Notes: generated by a model not told the origin, from the letters alone. A DNA stretch of 26,703 nucleotides from an uncultured Traorella sp. (GCA_945919165.1 CAMEIZ010000006.1:1-26703), one strand, 5' to 3'; shown: positions 8,398-15,134, counted from the stretch's first letter. Numbers and translations: made by a program.

Positions 8398-8614
8398 TGT
8401 AAAAATTTATGGGGTTGCACGTTTGAAAGCTAAAGTTGGCAGTTTTACTACGAATGTGAAATCAATGGATGAACTATTAGGTATTCTTCCGGGTATTTCA
8501 AGAAAAGAAGCCAAGGATCTGGTTGCTTTGGTGAATGGAAAACCTGCAAAAAGAAATGTTCAGTTTCATGATGGCGATGAAGTTGTCTTTTTAGCACCGG
8601 CAGGAGGTGGTTAA
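8390..8614 (+). CDS. ThiS/MoaD-like sulfur carrier protein
   Basis: This 74-residue beta-grasp protein starts MISVKIYGVARLKAK and ends PAGGG. A C-terminal di-glycine is the hallmark of ThiS and MoaD carriers that are adenylylated by an E1-like enzyme and then carry a thiocarboxylate. The start is a TTG overlapping the AOR stop by 8 bases, with GGAA about 9 bases upstream; no ATG is available in frame. It lies between AOR and ferredoxin, so its sulfur probably serves the dithiolene of the AOR cofactor. The likely activator is the E1-like half of the MOSC-ThiF protein. No MoaE partner is present in the window. It ends in three glycines rather than two; whether the last one is trimmed is unknown. 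Confidence 0.87.
   Translation: MISVKIYGVARLKAKVGSFTTNVKSMDELLGILPGISRKEAKDLVALVNGKPAKRNVQFHDGDEVVFLAPAGGG
8602..8610 (+). promoter_or_regulatory. Ferredoxin ribosome-binding site inside the carrier Gly-Gly-Gly codons
   Basis: AGGAGGTGG lies 5 bases before the ferredoxin ATG at 8616. The same bases encode the terminal glycines of the ThiS/MoaD-like carrier (GGA GGT GGT TAA). It decides the ATG at 8616 over the upstream in-frame GTG at 8607. Confidence 0.8.
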
Positions 8615-8615
8615 T

Positions 8616-8834
8616 ATGAAGAAAGAACATCCTTCAATCGATTCCAAGACATGCGCAGGATGCAGTGTCTGTGTTGAGAATTGTCCAATGGATTGTTTAA
8701 AAATTGAAGATGCAAAATTTCATGGAGATATTCAAACTATTGCTTATTTGGCAAATCCGAATACTTGCATCGGATGTGGAATTTGTGCAAAAGTATGCCC
8801 AATTCGTGCTATTGTGATGAAAGGAGTGAACTGA
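8616..8834 (+). CDS. 2[4Fe-4S] ferredoxin
   Basis: This 72-residue protein has two complete cluster motifs: C13-x2-C16-x2-C19-x3-C23-P and C51-x2-C54-x2-C57-x3-C61-P. About 27 residues separate the two motifs, including a HGDIQTIAYLANPNT insertion, so it is a little longer than the smallest clostridial ferredoxins. The position directly after AOR and its carrier suggests it is the electron acceptor or a dedicated electron-transfer subunit of AOR. Ferredoxin-like subunits accompany AOR in a number of bacteria. It ends 1 base before the alcohol dehydrogenase start. Identity is certain; partnership with AOR is inferred from position. Confidence 0.94.
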   Translation: MKKEHPSIDSKTCAGCSVCVENCPMDCLKIEDAKFHGDIQTIAYLANPNTCIGCGICAKVCPIRAIVMKGVN

Positions 8835-8835
8835 A

Positions 8836-10041
8836 ATGGGTAAAGCTTATTGTCGAATTTATCAAGGTGTTATGAAAATCGGGATGTATTTTTTACCTTG
8901 GAAAATGCCTCAAACACTAGAAGGAGCAGGTGCTGTTAAAAAACTGGCGGCTTTTATTAAAGAAAAAGGATATCATAAAGTATTAATTGTGACTGATCAA
9001 ACATTAATGAAGCTTCATCTATTAGATAGCATGCTTGAAGCTTTAAACAATGAAAAAGTTGAATATGTCTTATTTGATGGTGTTGAACCAAATCCAAGTG
9101 ATATCAATATTGAACAAGGTGTTAGTCTATATCTCAATAATCAATGTGATGCTATGATTGCCTTTGGCGGCGGATCACCAATGGACTGTGCAAAAGCTAT
9201 TGGAGCACGTATTGCTCGTCCACATAAAACAGTCGCACAGCTTCAGGGACTTTTTAAGGTATTAAGAAGAATTCCAACGATTTTTACTGTACCAACAACT
9301 GCTGGAACCGGTTCGGAAACTACCATTGCCGCAGTTGTTACGGATTCTAAAACACATCATAAAGCTTCCATCAATGATATTTCATTAATGCCGAAATATG
9401 CCGTATTAGATCCTGAGCTTACGATTGGTTTGCCGCCTCATGTTACATCAACAACAGGAATGGATGCTTTATGTCATGCTGTAGAAGCTTATACGAATAA
9501 TACGTATAATACGAAACTGGAAAAGGATCTCTGCAAGAAAGCAGTTAAACTCATTTATGACAATCTCTATCATGTCTATTTGGATGGTCATGATATCGAT
9601 GCCCGTCAAAACATGCAGCGCGCTGCCTTCTATGCCGGACGTGCTTTTACAAGAGGTTCAGTTGGTTATGTTCATGCCATTGGGCATACACTGGGAGGTT
9701 TGTATGGAACACCACATGGTTTGGCTATGGCAATACTGCTTCCGCATGTCATGAGACAATTTGGCAGTTCAGCTCATGAAAAGCTGGCGGATCTTTGTGA
9801 TGTATGTGGTATTCAGCCAAAAGAAAACACAATTGAAAGCAAAGCAGAAGCCTTTATTGAATGGATAGAAGATCTAAAAGAAAAAATGCAAATTCCGGTT
9901 TATCCACCTACACTCTACAAAAAAGATGTAGATCAGATTGTTGAGTGGGCCTATAAAGAAGGAAATCCACTTTATCCAACTCCACAAACCTGGAGCAAAG
10001 AAGAATTTAAAACATTTATTCTCTCATTAAACGCTAAATAA
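8836..10041 (+). CDS. Iron-containing alcohol dehydrogenase
   Basis: This is a group III metal-dependent alcohol dehydrogenase of 401 residues that interconverts aldehydes and alcohols with NAD(P)H. The cofactor motif FGGGSPMDCAKA and the TVPTTAGTGSE block are present. The four metal ligands are at D210 and H214 (GMDALCHAVEAY), H280 (HAIGHTLGG) and H294 (GTPHGLA), with the same 14-residue spacing between the last two as in FucO. The ATG follows GGAG by 9 bases and lies 1 base after the ferredoxin stop, so it is the last gene of the AOR transcript, before a strong terminator. With AOR it gives the cell both exits for an aldehyde: acid plus reduced ferredoxin, or alcohol. The substrate is unknown. 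Confidence 0.95.
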   Translation: MGKAYCRIYQGVMKIGMYFLPWKMPQTLEGAGAVKKLAAFIKEKGYHKVLIVTDQTLMKLHLLDSMLEALNNEKVEYVLFDGVEPNPSDINIEQGVSLYLNNQCDAMIAFGGGSPMDCAKAIGARIARPHKTVAQLQGLFKVLRRIPTIFTVPTTAGTGSETTIAAVVTDSKTHHKASINDISLMPKYAVLDPELTIGLPPHVTSTTGMDALCHAVEAYTNNTYNTKLEKDLCKKAVKLIYDNLYHVYLDGHDIDARQNMQRAAFYAGRAFTRGSVGYVHAIGHTLGGLYGTPHGLAMAILLPHVMRQFGSSAHEKLADLCDVCGIQPKENTIESKAEAFIEWIEDLKEKMQIPVYPPTLYKKDVDQIVEWAYKEGNPLYPTPQTWSKEEFKTFILSLNAK

Positions 10042-10067
10042 AAATATAGCTGGTATTTGTAAGACAA

Positions 10068-10113
10068 AATCCTTCGTATGATATTGATATGATCATACGA
10101 AGGATTATTTTTT
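10068..10113 (+). terminator. Rho-independent terminator of the AOR module
   Basis: A perfect 15-bp stem (10068-10082 with 10092-10106, left arm AATCCTTCGTATGAT) closes a 9-base loop and is followed by ATTTTTT. It lies 27 bases after the alcohol dehydrogenase stop. On the minus strand the hairpin is followed by only a weak T-run, so it might also help stop transcription from the convergent GyrI-like gene. The stretch 10114-10188 shows nothing else. Confidence 0.92.
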
Positions 10114-10188
10114 AGTACGTTATTCAATAGGTATTATTCTCTTGCTTGAGTGTCTTTTGACAATTAAGGCACTTGGTCTATCTAAGAA

Positions 10189-10827
10189 TTAACTGTTTTG
10201 TTTGATGATTGGAAGTCGTAATACGGTTTTTAGTTTTTCCGGTTTGCATCTTCTGGGATCACTCAAATAGATTTCATGATGATAACGAGTATTTGTGATA
10301 TTCACTTCATAACCGTTTTCTTTTACAAATTCATGCATGATTTGAATTGTGTAAGGTTCATCATCATAGCAGCCAAGATGCATGCATTGCACACACAAGC
10401 CTTCTTCATATGTGAAGAATTCAGCTTTAGAGAAATCCTGCTTCTTTTTTCTTGATGCTTCTGATACAGCCCAATCAAATACTTCTTGAGTCACAAAATC
10501 AGGTAAACGAATCAGAGAAATAAACTGAAAAAGATCTTTTCTGGAAGAATCAAAACCTTTGATACCTTCCTGCCACCAGAATCCTTCTAAAGGAGGGACA
10601 ACATAATCAAAATAACCCTCAATTTGATGATTATTTTTATAACTCATTTTGATCGTATAAGAAATACCATATAAAAGAGAAATAGACTGAAAATATTCAC
10701 TGTTTTCATCATTGGGATTACCTTTGCCTCTGACAGCGACATAATTCATTGCAGGAACAAGTACAAGTTCAGGTTTATTTTTAGGCAAATAGAATTCTTT
10801 ATATTCTTTTTTATAATCAAATGACAT
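10189..10827 (-). CDS. GyrI-like small-molecule-binding domain protein
   Basis: This 212-residue stand-alone protein belongs to the GyrI-like group (SOUL/GyrI fold). It starts MSFDYKKEYKEFYLPK and then has the family opening VPAMNYVAVRGKGNPN near residue 25. Later blocks are FDYVVPPLEGFWWQEG and the C-terminal YHHEIYLSDPRR. There is no DNA-binding domain, so it is not a MerR/AraC-type regulator. Published work on stand-alone GyrI-like proteins of this size, including a Listeria member, describes hydrolysis of cyclopropanoid toxins. A binding or hydrolysing role for a xenobiotic is therefore possible here, but the substrate is unknown. It lies 6 bases downstream of the GNAT acetyltransferase stop, with AGTAGG upstream of its ATG, so the two are probably co-transcribed. 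Confidence 0.8.
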   Translation of the reverse strand: MSFDYKKEYKEFYLPKNKPELVLVPAMNYVAVRGKGNPNDENSEYFQSISLLYGISYTIKMSYKNNHQIEGYFDYVVPPLEGFWWQEGIKGFDSSRKDLFQFISLIRLPDFVTQEVFDWAVSEASRKKKQDFSKAEFFTYEEGLCVQCMHLGCYDDEPYTIQIMHEFVKENGYEVNITNTRYHHEIYLSDPRRCKPEKLKTVLRLPIIKQNS

Positions 10828-10833
10828 AAAAAC

Positions 10834-11358
10834 CTACTTTCTTAATAATTCCATTAAAACAATATCATGTGATTTACCAAGATGATAGCGAGCCTGATGC
10901 CATCTTCCGCATTCCACAAAACCCATTTTTTGGTAGACTTCAATGGCATGCGTATTATAGGAAAAGACCTCTAAATGAATAGCATTCAGTCGTAATACTG
11001 AAAAAGCATACTCAATGAGTAATTCCATAGCTTCCTTGCCATATCCTTGATGACGATATTCTTTACCAAGATAAATGCCCATTGTCGCATACTGTTCATG
11101 TGAATCAAAATTAAATAGGGAAATGTGACCCATAAATGCATTCTCTTGGCGAGAAATAATAGAGAAAGAATAGGGACCTTCATTCCATTTATTTAATAGT
11201 TCATGAGTTTTTTCTTCACCCAACAAAGATCCATAAAAACCATTAAAATAAGCAATATCCTGATCCTCATTAAGCCAAGTTGTCATAATTGCTGTTTCAT
11301 TTTCAATATCCATGGGTGAAAGATAGAGATGATCATTCACAAGGTTTTGATAGTACAC
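10834..11358 (-). CDS. GNAT family N-acetyltransferase (RimJ/RimL-like)
   Basis: The start chosen is the GTG at 11358, preceded by AAGGAGAGG with 3 bases of spacing, giving 174 residues. A longer open frame runs back to 11595, but it would overlap the foldase gene and its terminator and carries no family sequence. The protein has the acetyl-CoA-binding motif RHQGYGKEA and the C-terminal LEVFSYNTHAIEVYQKMGF typical of GNAT enzymes. The substrate (an amine, antibiotic or protein N-terminus) is not evident. A TATAAT box with an upstream TG lies 22 bases before the start, so the gene can be expressed separately from the foldases. The GyrI-like gene follows after 6 bases. Confidence 0.87.
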   Translation of the reverse strand: MYYQNLVNDHLYLSPMDIENETAIMTTWLNEDQDIAYFNGFYGSLLGEEKTHELLNKWNEGPYSFSIISRQENAFMGHISLFNFDSHEQYATMGIYLGKEYRHQGYGKEAMELLIEYAFSVLRLNAIHLEVFSYNTHAIEVYQKMGFVECGRWHQARYHLGKSHDIVLMELLRK

Positions 11359-11380
11359 AAACCTCTCCTTATTTTTTTTA

Positions 11381-11389
11381 ATTATAGCA
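11381..11389 (-). promoter_or_regulatory. Extended -10 promoter of the GNAT/GyrI-like pair
   Basis: Read on the minus strand the sequence is TGCTATAAT, an extended -10 element. It sits directly after the T-run of the upstream terminator, so the end of one unit and the start of the next are about 10 bases apart. No good -35 box is seen because that position falls in the terminator hairpin. Confidence 0.6.
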
Positions 11390-11390
11390 T

Positions 11391-11424
11391 AAAAAAAACG
11401 GAAAATGCATTTTTCATTTTCCGT
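11391..11424 (-). terminator. Terminator of the foldase gene pair
   Basis: A 10-bp perfect stem (11398-11407 with 11415-11424; ACGGAAAATG on one arm) with a 7-base loop is followed, on the minus strand, by eight T residues. It lies 7 bases after the PrsA-like lipoprotein stop. Confidence 0.88.
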
Positions 11425-11431
11425 TAGCTCT

Positions 11432-12310
11432 TTATTTGTCTTGTACCAAGTAAGATGGAGCCTGAGCTTTAATTCCATTATAGATATCAATGTCATAAAC
11501 TCTAAAGCCATATTTATCAAGATAGAAGGCAAAGGCATCATCTGAAATAGAAGAAATATTTTCAATTGTAGAAAGTGCATCTTCCAATGGAACATCTACC
11601 TGAACAACCTTAATGACATAAAAAGTTTTTAAATCACTTGTCCATTGATACGTATCCAGAAGGGTATTATCCTCAGTAACCTTCATAATGCTCTCCCAGG
11701 CTGAGCTTGGAAGCCCGGTAGCATTTGTAACAATTTGATCTTTTCCGTTATAAGTAGTTGTCACACCTTCATACTGGCTGACAGCTTCTTCGATGGTCAG
11801 TTCACCGCTTTTCACCTTAGCCTGAACATCACCGGCAACCTTTGAATCTGATGTCTGGAAAATCTGAACTTTTCTGACCTGATAGGTTTCTTTAACAGCA
11901 TCATAGTTATCTTCAATGTATTTGGTTGAAAGTCTTGCAGCACGAACAGCAAGTAAAGCTCTTTCTTCAATATACTGCTGTTCATTGTCATAACCCATAG
12001 CGGTTAAAAAAGAATCCCATTTATCTTCACCTAAGGTTAATTTAAATTCATTAGTTGTTTCACTAGCTTCTTTCATCATTTCATCCGTAACCGGTACTTC
12101 TTTATCTACGATAAAAGCAGTTGCTTTGGAAATAATAGAAGTAATACCATTTTGACTTTTCAATGAATCAAATACTTCATTTTTGGTAATAGTAGTTTTT
12201 CCTACAGTAATCAAAGCCTCTTTCCCGTCACTCAGTCCGGCTTGTGCATCTTTGCATCCGCTCAGTGTTACAAGTAAAGCCAAGCAGCATAAACTCACGA
12301 TTTTTTTCAT
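11432..12310 (-). CDS. PrsA/SurA-like lipoprotein foldase with a degenerate parvulin region
   Basis: This 292-residue lipoprotein has a signal peptide and lipobox (LVTLSGC; lipidated Cys19), so it is predicted on the outer face of the membrane. The N-terminal helical part resembles the chaperone domain of PrsA/SurA proteins (ITVGKTTITKNEVFDSL). The middle region (from VRKVQIFQT) is placed where a parvulin domain would sit, but it lacks the usual HILV and GG-LG signatures, so isomerase activity is doubtful. The ATG follows GGAGG with 5 bases of spacing. It is 10 bases downstream of an intact parvulin gene, and the pair probably assists folding of exported proteins together. It is the last gene before a terminator. 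Confidence 0.8.
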   Translation of the reverse strand: MKKIVSLCCLALLVTLSGCKDAQAGLSDGKEALITVGKTTITKNEVFDSLKSQNGITSIISKATAFIVDKEVPVTDEMMKEASETTNEFKLTLGEDKWDSFLTAMGYDNEQQYIEERALLAVRAARLSTKYIEDNYDAVKETYQVRKVQIFQTSDSKVAGDVQAKVKSGELTIEEAVSQYEGVTTTYNGKDQIVTNATGLPSSAWESIMKVTEDNTLLDTYQWTSDLKTFYVIKVVQVDVPLEDALSTIENISSISDDAFAFYLDKYGFRVYDIDIYNGIKAQAPSYLVQDK

Positions 12311-12320
12311 GGCGGCCTCC

Positions 12321-13307
12321 TTATTTCTCTTCCTTCAGGTCAAGTAATTCTTTAATGGCATTTTCAATGTTTTCATTTGCAAACTTAATGCCTAATTCCT
12401 GACCCTTTTCCCAAAGAATCTTTGGTGTTAATTCAGGATGTGCTGTTTCAATAGCGGCATGGATATCTTCACGAATATCTTCATTTTCTAATAAAGCATT
12501 CATATCATTTTCAGTTACCAGTATTTTATGATAACCATAATCTGTTCTGATCCAATCTGTAACAACACCTTTTTCAGCAGCTAAAGCAGCTTTCAGGAAA
12601 GGTTCCACAAAACTTGTGTTGGCATCTACATAACCAAGATTTCCGCCATCACTGGCTGATCCGTCATCGGAATATTCCTTGGCAACTGTCGCAAAATCCT
12701 TGCCTTCTTTCAAAGCAGCATCAACTTCATCCATTTTCTTCTGTTCTTCATCTGTAACAGCATCCTTACTTGCTGTCTTCACTAAAATGTGAGAAACAAT
12801 ACGTGGACTTTCTTCTGCATAGACATCTTTAAACAGGTTTTCAAGATCCTGATCAAAATAATCACCTACCAGTTTTTGCTGTTTGAAATAAATCGTAAAG
12901 AAATCTTCCAGATCATCCAGACTGCTGTAACCATACTGTTTTAAAATACTCAGCAGTGTGGTTTCCTGACCGGAATAATAGCTTTTCATATTGGCAACAC
13001 TGTTATTGATTTTCAGCTTCATATCACTGTCAACTTCAACGGCAGCATCCACAACAGCTCTTTGATAGAGGGTAAATAAAATAGAATTTCCAACTGAAGA
13101 TGCATTTGTTTCATCACCAAACAGTTCAGTATACAAATCATCTGCAAAGTAATCTGTATCACCAATTGTAGCAACGACGTCTTTTCCATCGACTTTTTTA
13201 CCTGGGAGTTTTCCTTTATTGGTATCGTATGTATAGAATGTGACAGCACCGATCAGAATCACAGCTACCAATACGACAAACCAATTTTCTTTTAGTTTTT
13301 CGCTCAT
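12321..13307 (-). CDS. Membrane-anchored parvulin-type peptidylprolyl isomerase (PrsA-like)
   Basis: This 328-residue protein has one N-terminal membrane segment (about residues 9-26, FVVLVAVILIGAVTFYTY), no lipobox, and a large outside domain. Residues of about 165-265 form a parvulin domain with IVSHILVKT, FATVAKEYSDDGSASDGG, NLGY and DYGYHKILV. It is expected to speed cis-trans proline isomerisation in exported proteins. The ATG has AGGAGG upstream. It begins a two-gene unit with the PrsA-like lipoprotein. A TTGATT-N17-TATAAT promoter lies upstream, preceded by three 11-bp repeats that resemble a response-regulator site, so expression may follow envelope or phosphate signals. PrsA proteins are usually lipoproteins, so the transmembrane anchor is a variation. 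Confidence 0.9.
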   Translation of the reverse strand: MSEKLKENWFVVLVAVILIGAVTFYTYDTNKGKLPGKKVDGKDVVATIGDTDYFADDLYTELFGDETNASSVGNSILFTLYQRAVVDAAVEVDSDMKLKINNSVANMKSYYSGQETTLLSILKQYGYSSLDDLEDFFTIYFKQQKLVGDYFDQDLENLFKDVYAEESPRIVSHILVKTASKDAVTDEEQKKMDEVDAALKEGKDFATVAKEYSDDGSASDGGNLGYVDANTSFVEPFLKAALAAEKGVVTDWIRTDYGYHKILVTENDMNALLENEDIREDIHAAIETAHPELTPKILWEKGQELGIKFANENIENAIKELLDLKEEK

Positions 13308-13334
13308 AATGTCCTCCTCGTAATTGACTTGTTT

Positions 13335-13363
13335 ATTATAAGATAATTGCTTCTAAAAATCAA
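13335..13363 (-). promoter_or_regulatory. Promoter of the foldase pair
   Basis: On the minus strand, TTGATT (13358-13363) and TATAAT (13335-13340) are separated by exactly 17 bases. The predicted start is about 20 bases upstream of the parvulin ATG at 13307. Confidence 0.85.
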
Positions 13364-13377
13364 ATTAAAGTGGGATG

Positions 13378-13410
13378 TTCACATTATTTTCAGATAATAT
13401 TCACATTGGT
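13378..13410. repeat. Three tandem 11-bp boxes, response-regulator-like
   Basis: The + strand reads TTCACATTATT, TTCAGATAATA, TTCACATTGGT in three successive 11-bp units. The first and third share TTCACATT exactly, and the middle matches 6 of these 8 bases. A TTCACA-type hexamer every 11 bp is the layout of PhoP/OmpR-family sites in Bacillota. The boxes lie upstream of the foldase -35 box, about 50-82 bases before its predicted start, and about 150 bases upstream of sufC. Regulator identity is inference. Confidence 0.5.
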
Positions 13411-13475
13411 GAAGAAAAAAAAGAGAAAGTATTGGAAAAAAGGATAAAATAAGGATAAAAAGAGGAAAAAACAGG
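13411..13475 (+). other. Purine-rich tract upstream of the suf operon
   Basis: About 65 bases are almost entirely A and G, with a 10-base repeat AAGGATAAAA at 13440 and again at 13451 (11-base period). No open reading frame or hairpin is seen in it. It may be an upstream curved or A-tract promoter element of suf, or simple sequence drift. Confidence 0.4.
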
Positions 13476-13526
13476 TTTTCATTCAGAAAAATGAACATAT
13501 TGCGTGAAGAAATATCAGAATTGTAT

Positions 13527-13532
13527 TATAAT
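13527..13532 (+). promoter_or_regulatory. Candidate suf operon -10 box
   Basis: TATAAT lies 29 bases before the sufC ATG. No good -35 box is at 17 bases; TTGCGT (13500-13505) is 21 bases away. A second possible box, TATATA at 13543-13548, has TTGTAT 16 bases upstream but lies almost on the ribosome site. The true start needs mapping. Confidence 0.4.
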
Positions 13533-13561
13533 AATCTTCGATTATATAAGAGAGGTTGTAT

Positions 13562-14353
13562 ATGGCACAATTAGAAATCAAAGACTTACATGTTTCAGTT
13601 GAAAATAAAGAAATCCATGCGTTAATGGGTCCGAATGGAAATGGAAAAAGTACACTGCTGGCAGCAATCATGGGTAATCCCAAATATACTGTTACCAGTG
13701 GTTCAATTACATTTGAAGGCAGAGATGTGCTGTCAATGAGTGTTGATGAAAGAAGCCGTGCCGGTTTGTTTTTAGGTATGCAGTACCCACAGGAAATTGC
13801 TGGTGTGACAAATTCTGATTTTTTACGAGCTGCAATAAATGCTCGTCTTGATAAGCCTATGCCATTGTTTAAATTTATTAAGGAAATGGAATCAACAATC
13901 AAAAAGCTTCAGATGAAACCGGATCTGGCTCATCGCTTTTTGAATGAAGGTTTCAGTGGCGGAGAAAAGAAACGCAATGAAATCGTTCAGATGAGCATGT
14001 TAAAACCACATATCAGTATGCTGGATGAAATTGATTCAGGACTGGATGTAGATGCCTTGAAAATTGTTGCGGATGCTATTAATGATTTACAGAAAAATCA
14101 GGAAATGTCGTTAATCATTGTTTCTCACTATGCACGTTTTTATCAGTTGTTAAAGCCAACACATGCTCATGTTTTGGTCGATGGAAGAATTGTTGTCAGC
14201 TCAGATGCTTCTTTAGTGGAAAGAATCGATCGTGAAGGTTATGACTGGATCGAAAAGGAATTAGGCATTCATATTGAAGAAGAAAAAGAAACAATCAAAA
14301 CAACTGTGACTTCATTAGGAAACTGTGCAGCAAAGGTAAGAAAAGGGGAATAG
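13562..14353 (+). CDS. sufC: SUF iron-sulfur assembly ATPase SufC
   Basis: SufC is the ABC-type ATPase that drives the SufBCD scaffold in cytoplasmic iron-sulfur cluster assembly. The 263-residue protein shows Walker A GPNGNGKS (23-30), the signature FSGGEKKRNEI (the SufC form), Walker B MLDEIDSGLD and H-loop VSHY. The ATG at 13562 has AAGAGAGG 6 bases upstream; a TTG two codons earlier is less likely. It opens the sufCDSUB operon and is followed after 1 base by sufD. The amino acid motifs separate it clearly from transporter ATPases. Confidence 0.97.
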   Translation: MAQLEIKDLHVSVENKEIHALMGPNGNGKSTLLAAIMGNPKYTVTSGSITFEGRDVLSMSVDERSRAGLFLGMQYPQEIAGVTNSDFLRAAINARLDKPMPLFKFIKEMESTIKKLQMKPDLAHRFLNEGFSGGEKKRNEIVQMSMLKPHISMLDEIDSGLDVDALKIVADAINDLQKNQEMSLIIVSHYARFYQLLKPTHAHVLVDGRIVVSSDASLVERIDREGYDWIEKELGIHIEEEKETIKTTVTSLGNCAAKVRKGE

Positions 14354-14354
14354 T

Positions 14355-15134
14355 ATGGAGAGAATCATACTAAAAGAGAATTCATTTGAAAAAATACTCA
14401 TTGATTCTTCCAAAGAACTTGAAATTACTGTAGAAAAGAATATTTCCGTTTCTTTATATGTTCATATTCAAAAAAGTGTTTGTTTAAAAGGAAAGATTCA
14501 CTTATGTGAAAATGCTTCGCTGAATCTGTTAATCTGGAATGAAAGTGATCATGCCGAAGTAACTGCCCATATTGATTGTGATCGAAATGCAAGAATGGAG
14601 CTGAATCTGGGTGAATTGAGTGAAGGAAGTGTCAAAGCAGACTATCAAATCTGTCTGAAAGAAGAATACAGTTCATTGAAGCTGTTTAGCGCAGCTGCAG
14701 TAAGCACACAGAAACATTTTAATATTGAATGTATTCATGAAGCTCCTCATACAGTCAGTGAAATGGAAAACTATGCTGTTGTTTATGAAAACGGTGATTT
14801 TAAAATGATCGATACGGGAACGATCAAAAAAGGAAGCTATCAAAGTGAGTCTCATCAGACAAGCCGTGCTTTGATTTTAAGCGAACATCAGAAATGTGAA
14901 ATTGAACCAGTGCTTTTGATTGATGAAAACGATGTACAGGCCAGTCATGCGACAGGCATGGGTCAAATCGATGAAAATCAGCTTTATTATCTTCAAAGCC
15001 GAGGCTTAAGCCAGACGCAGGCTTTGGGATTGATTACAATAGGTTATCTGATGCCTATTGCCCATGTTTTAGAAGATGAAAAAATCAATCAGGAATTAAG
15101 TGAAAAAATAGAAAGAAAGGTGGGATTGTCATGA
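14355..15134 (+). CDS. sufD: SUF scaffold subunit SufD
   Basis: SufD pairs with SufB and SufC in the scaffold complex. At 259 residues it is much shorter than E. coli SufD (about 420); the N-terminal helical part is reduced and the beta-helical core is kept. Family traits are HEAPHTVSEMENYAV, IKKGSYQSESHQTSRALIL and, near the end, ASHATGMGQIDENQLYYLQSRGL, which parallels SufB. The C-terminal GLSQTQALGLITIGYL matches the SufBD ending. AAGGGGAA precedes the ATG. The stop overlaps sufS by 4 bases (ATGA). Identity as SufD rather than a second SufB follows from size and position. Confidence 0.92.
   Translation: MERIILKENSFEKILIDSSKELEITVEKNISVSLYVHIQKSVCLKGKIHLCENASLNLLIWNESDHAEVTAHIDCDRNARMELNLGELSEGSVKADYQICLKEEYSSLKLFSAAAVSTQKHFNIECIHEAPHTVSEMENYAVVYENGDFKMIDTGTIKKGSYQSESHQTSRALILSEHQKCEIEPVLLIDENDVQASHATGMGQIDENQLYYLQSRGLSQTQALGLITIGYLMPIAHVLEDEKINQELSEKIERKVGLS

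Noticed and set aside
8448..8630. Minus-strand 60-residue frame over the carrier and ferredoxin
   Set aside because: Lies entirely across two conserved genes and has no ribosome site.
11359..11595. Open-frame extension upstream of the GNAT start
   Set aside because: It overlaps the PrsA-like gene and its terminator, has no family sequence, and the GTG at 11358 has a strong ribosome site.
13483..13902. Minus-strand open frame across sufC
   Set aside because: It is the antisense shadow of sufC, with no ribosome site or recognisable domain.
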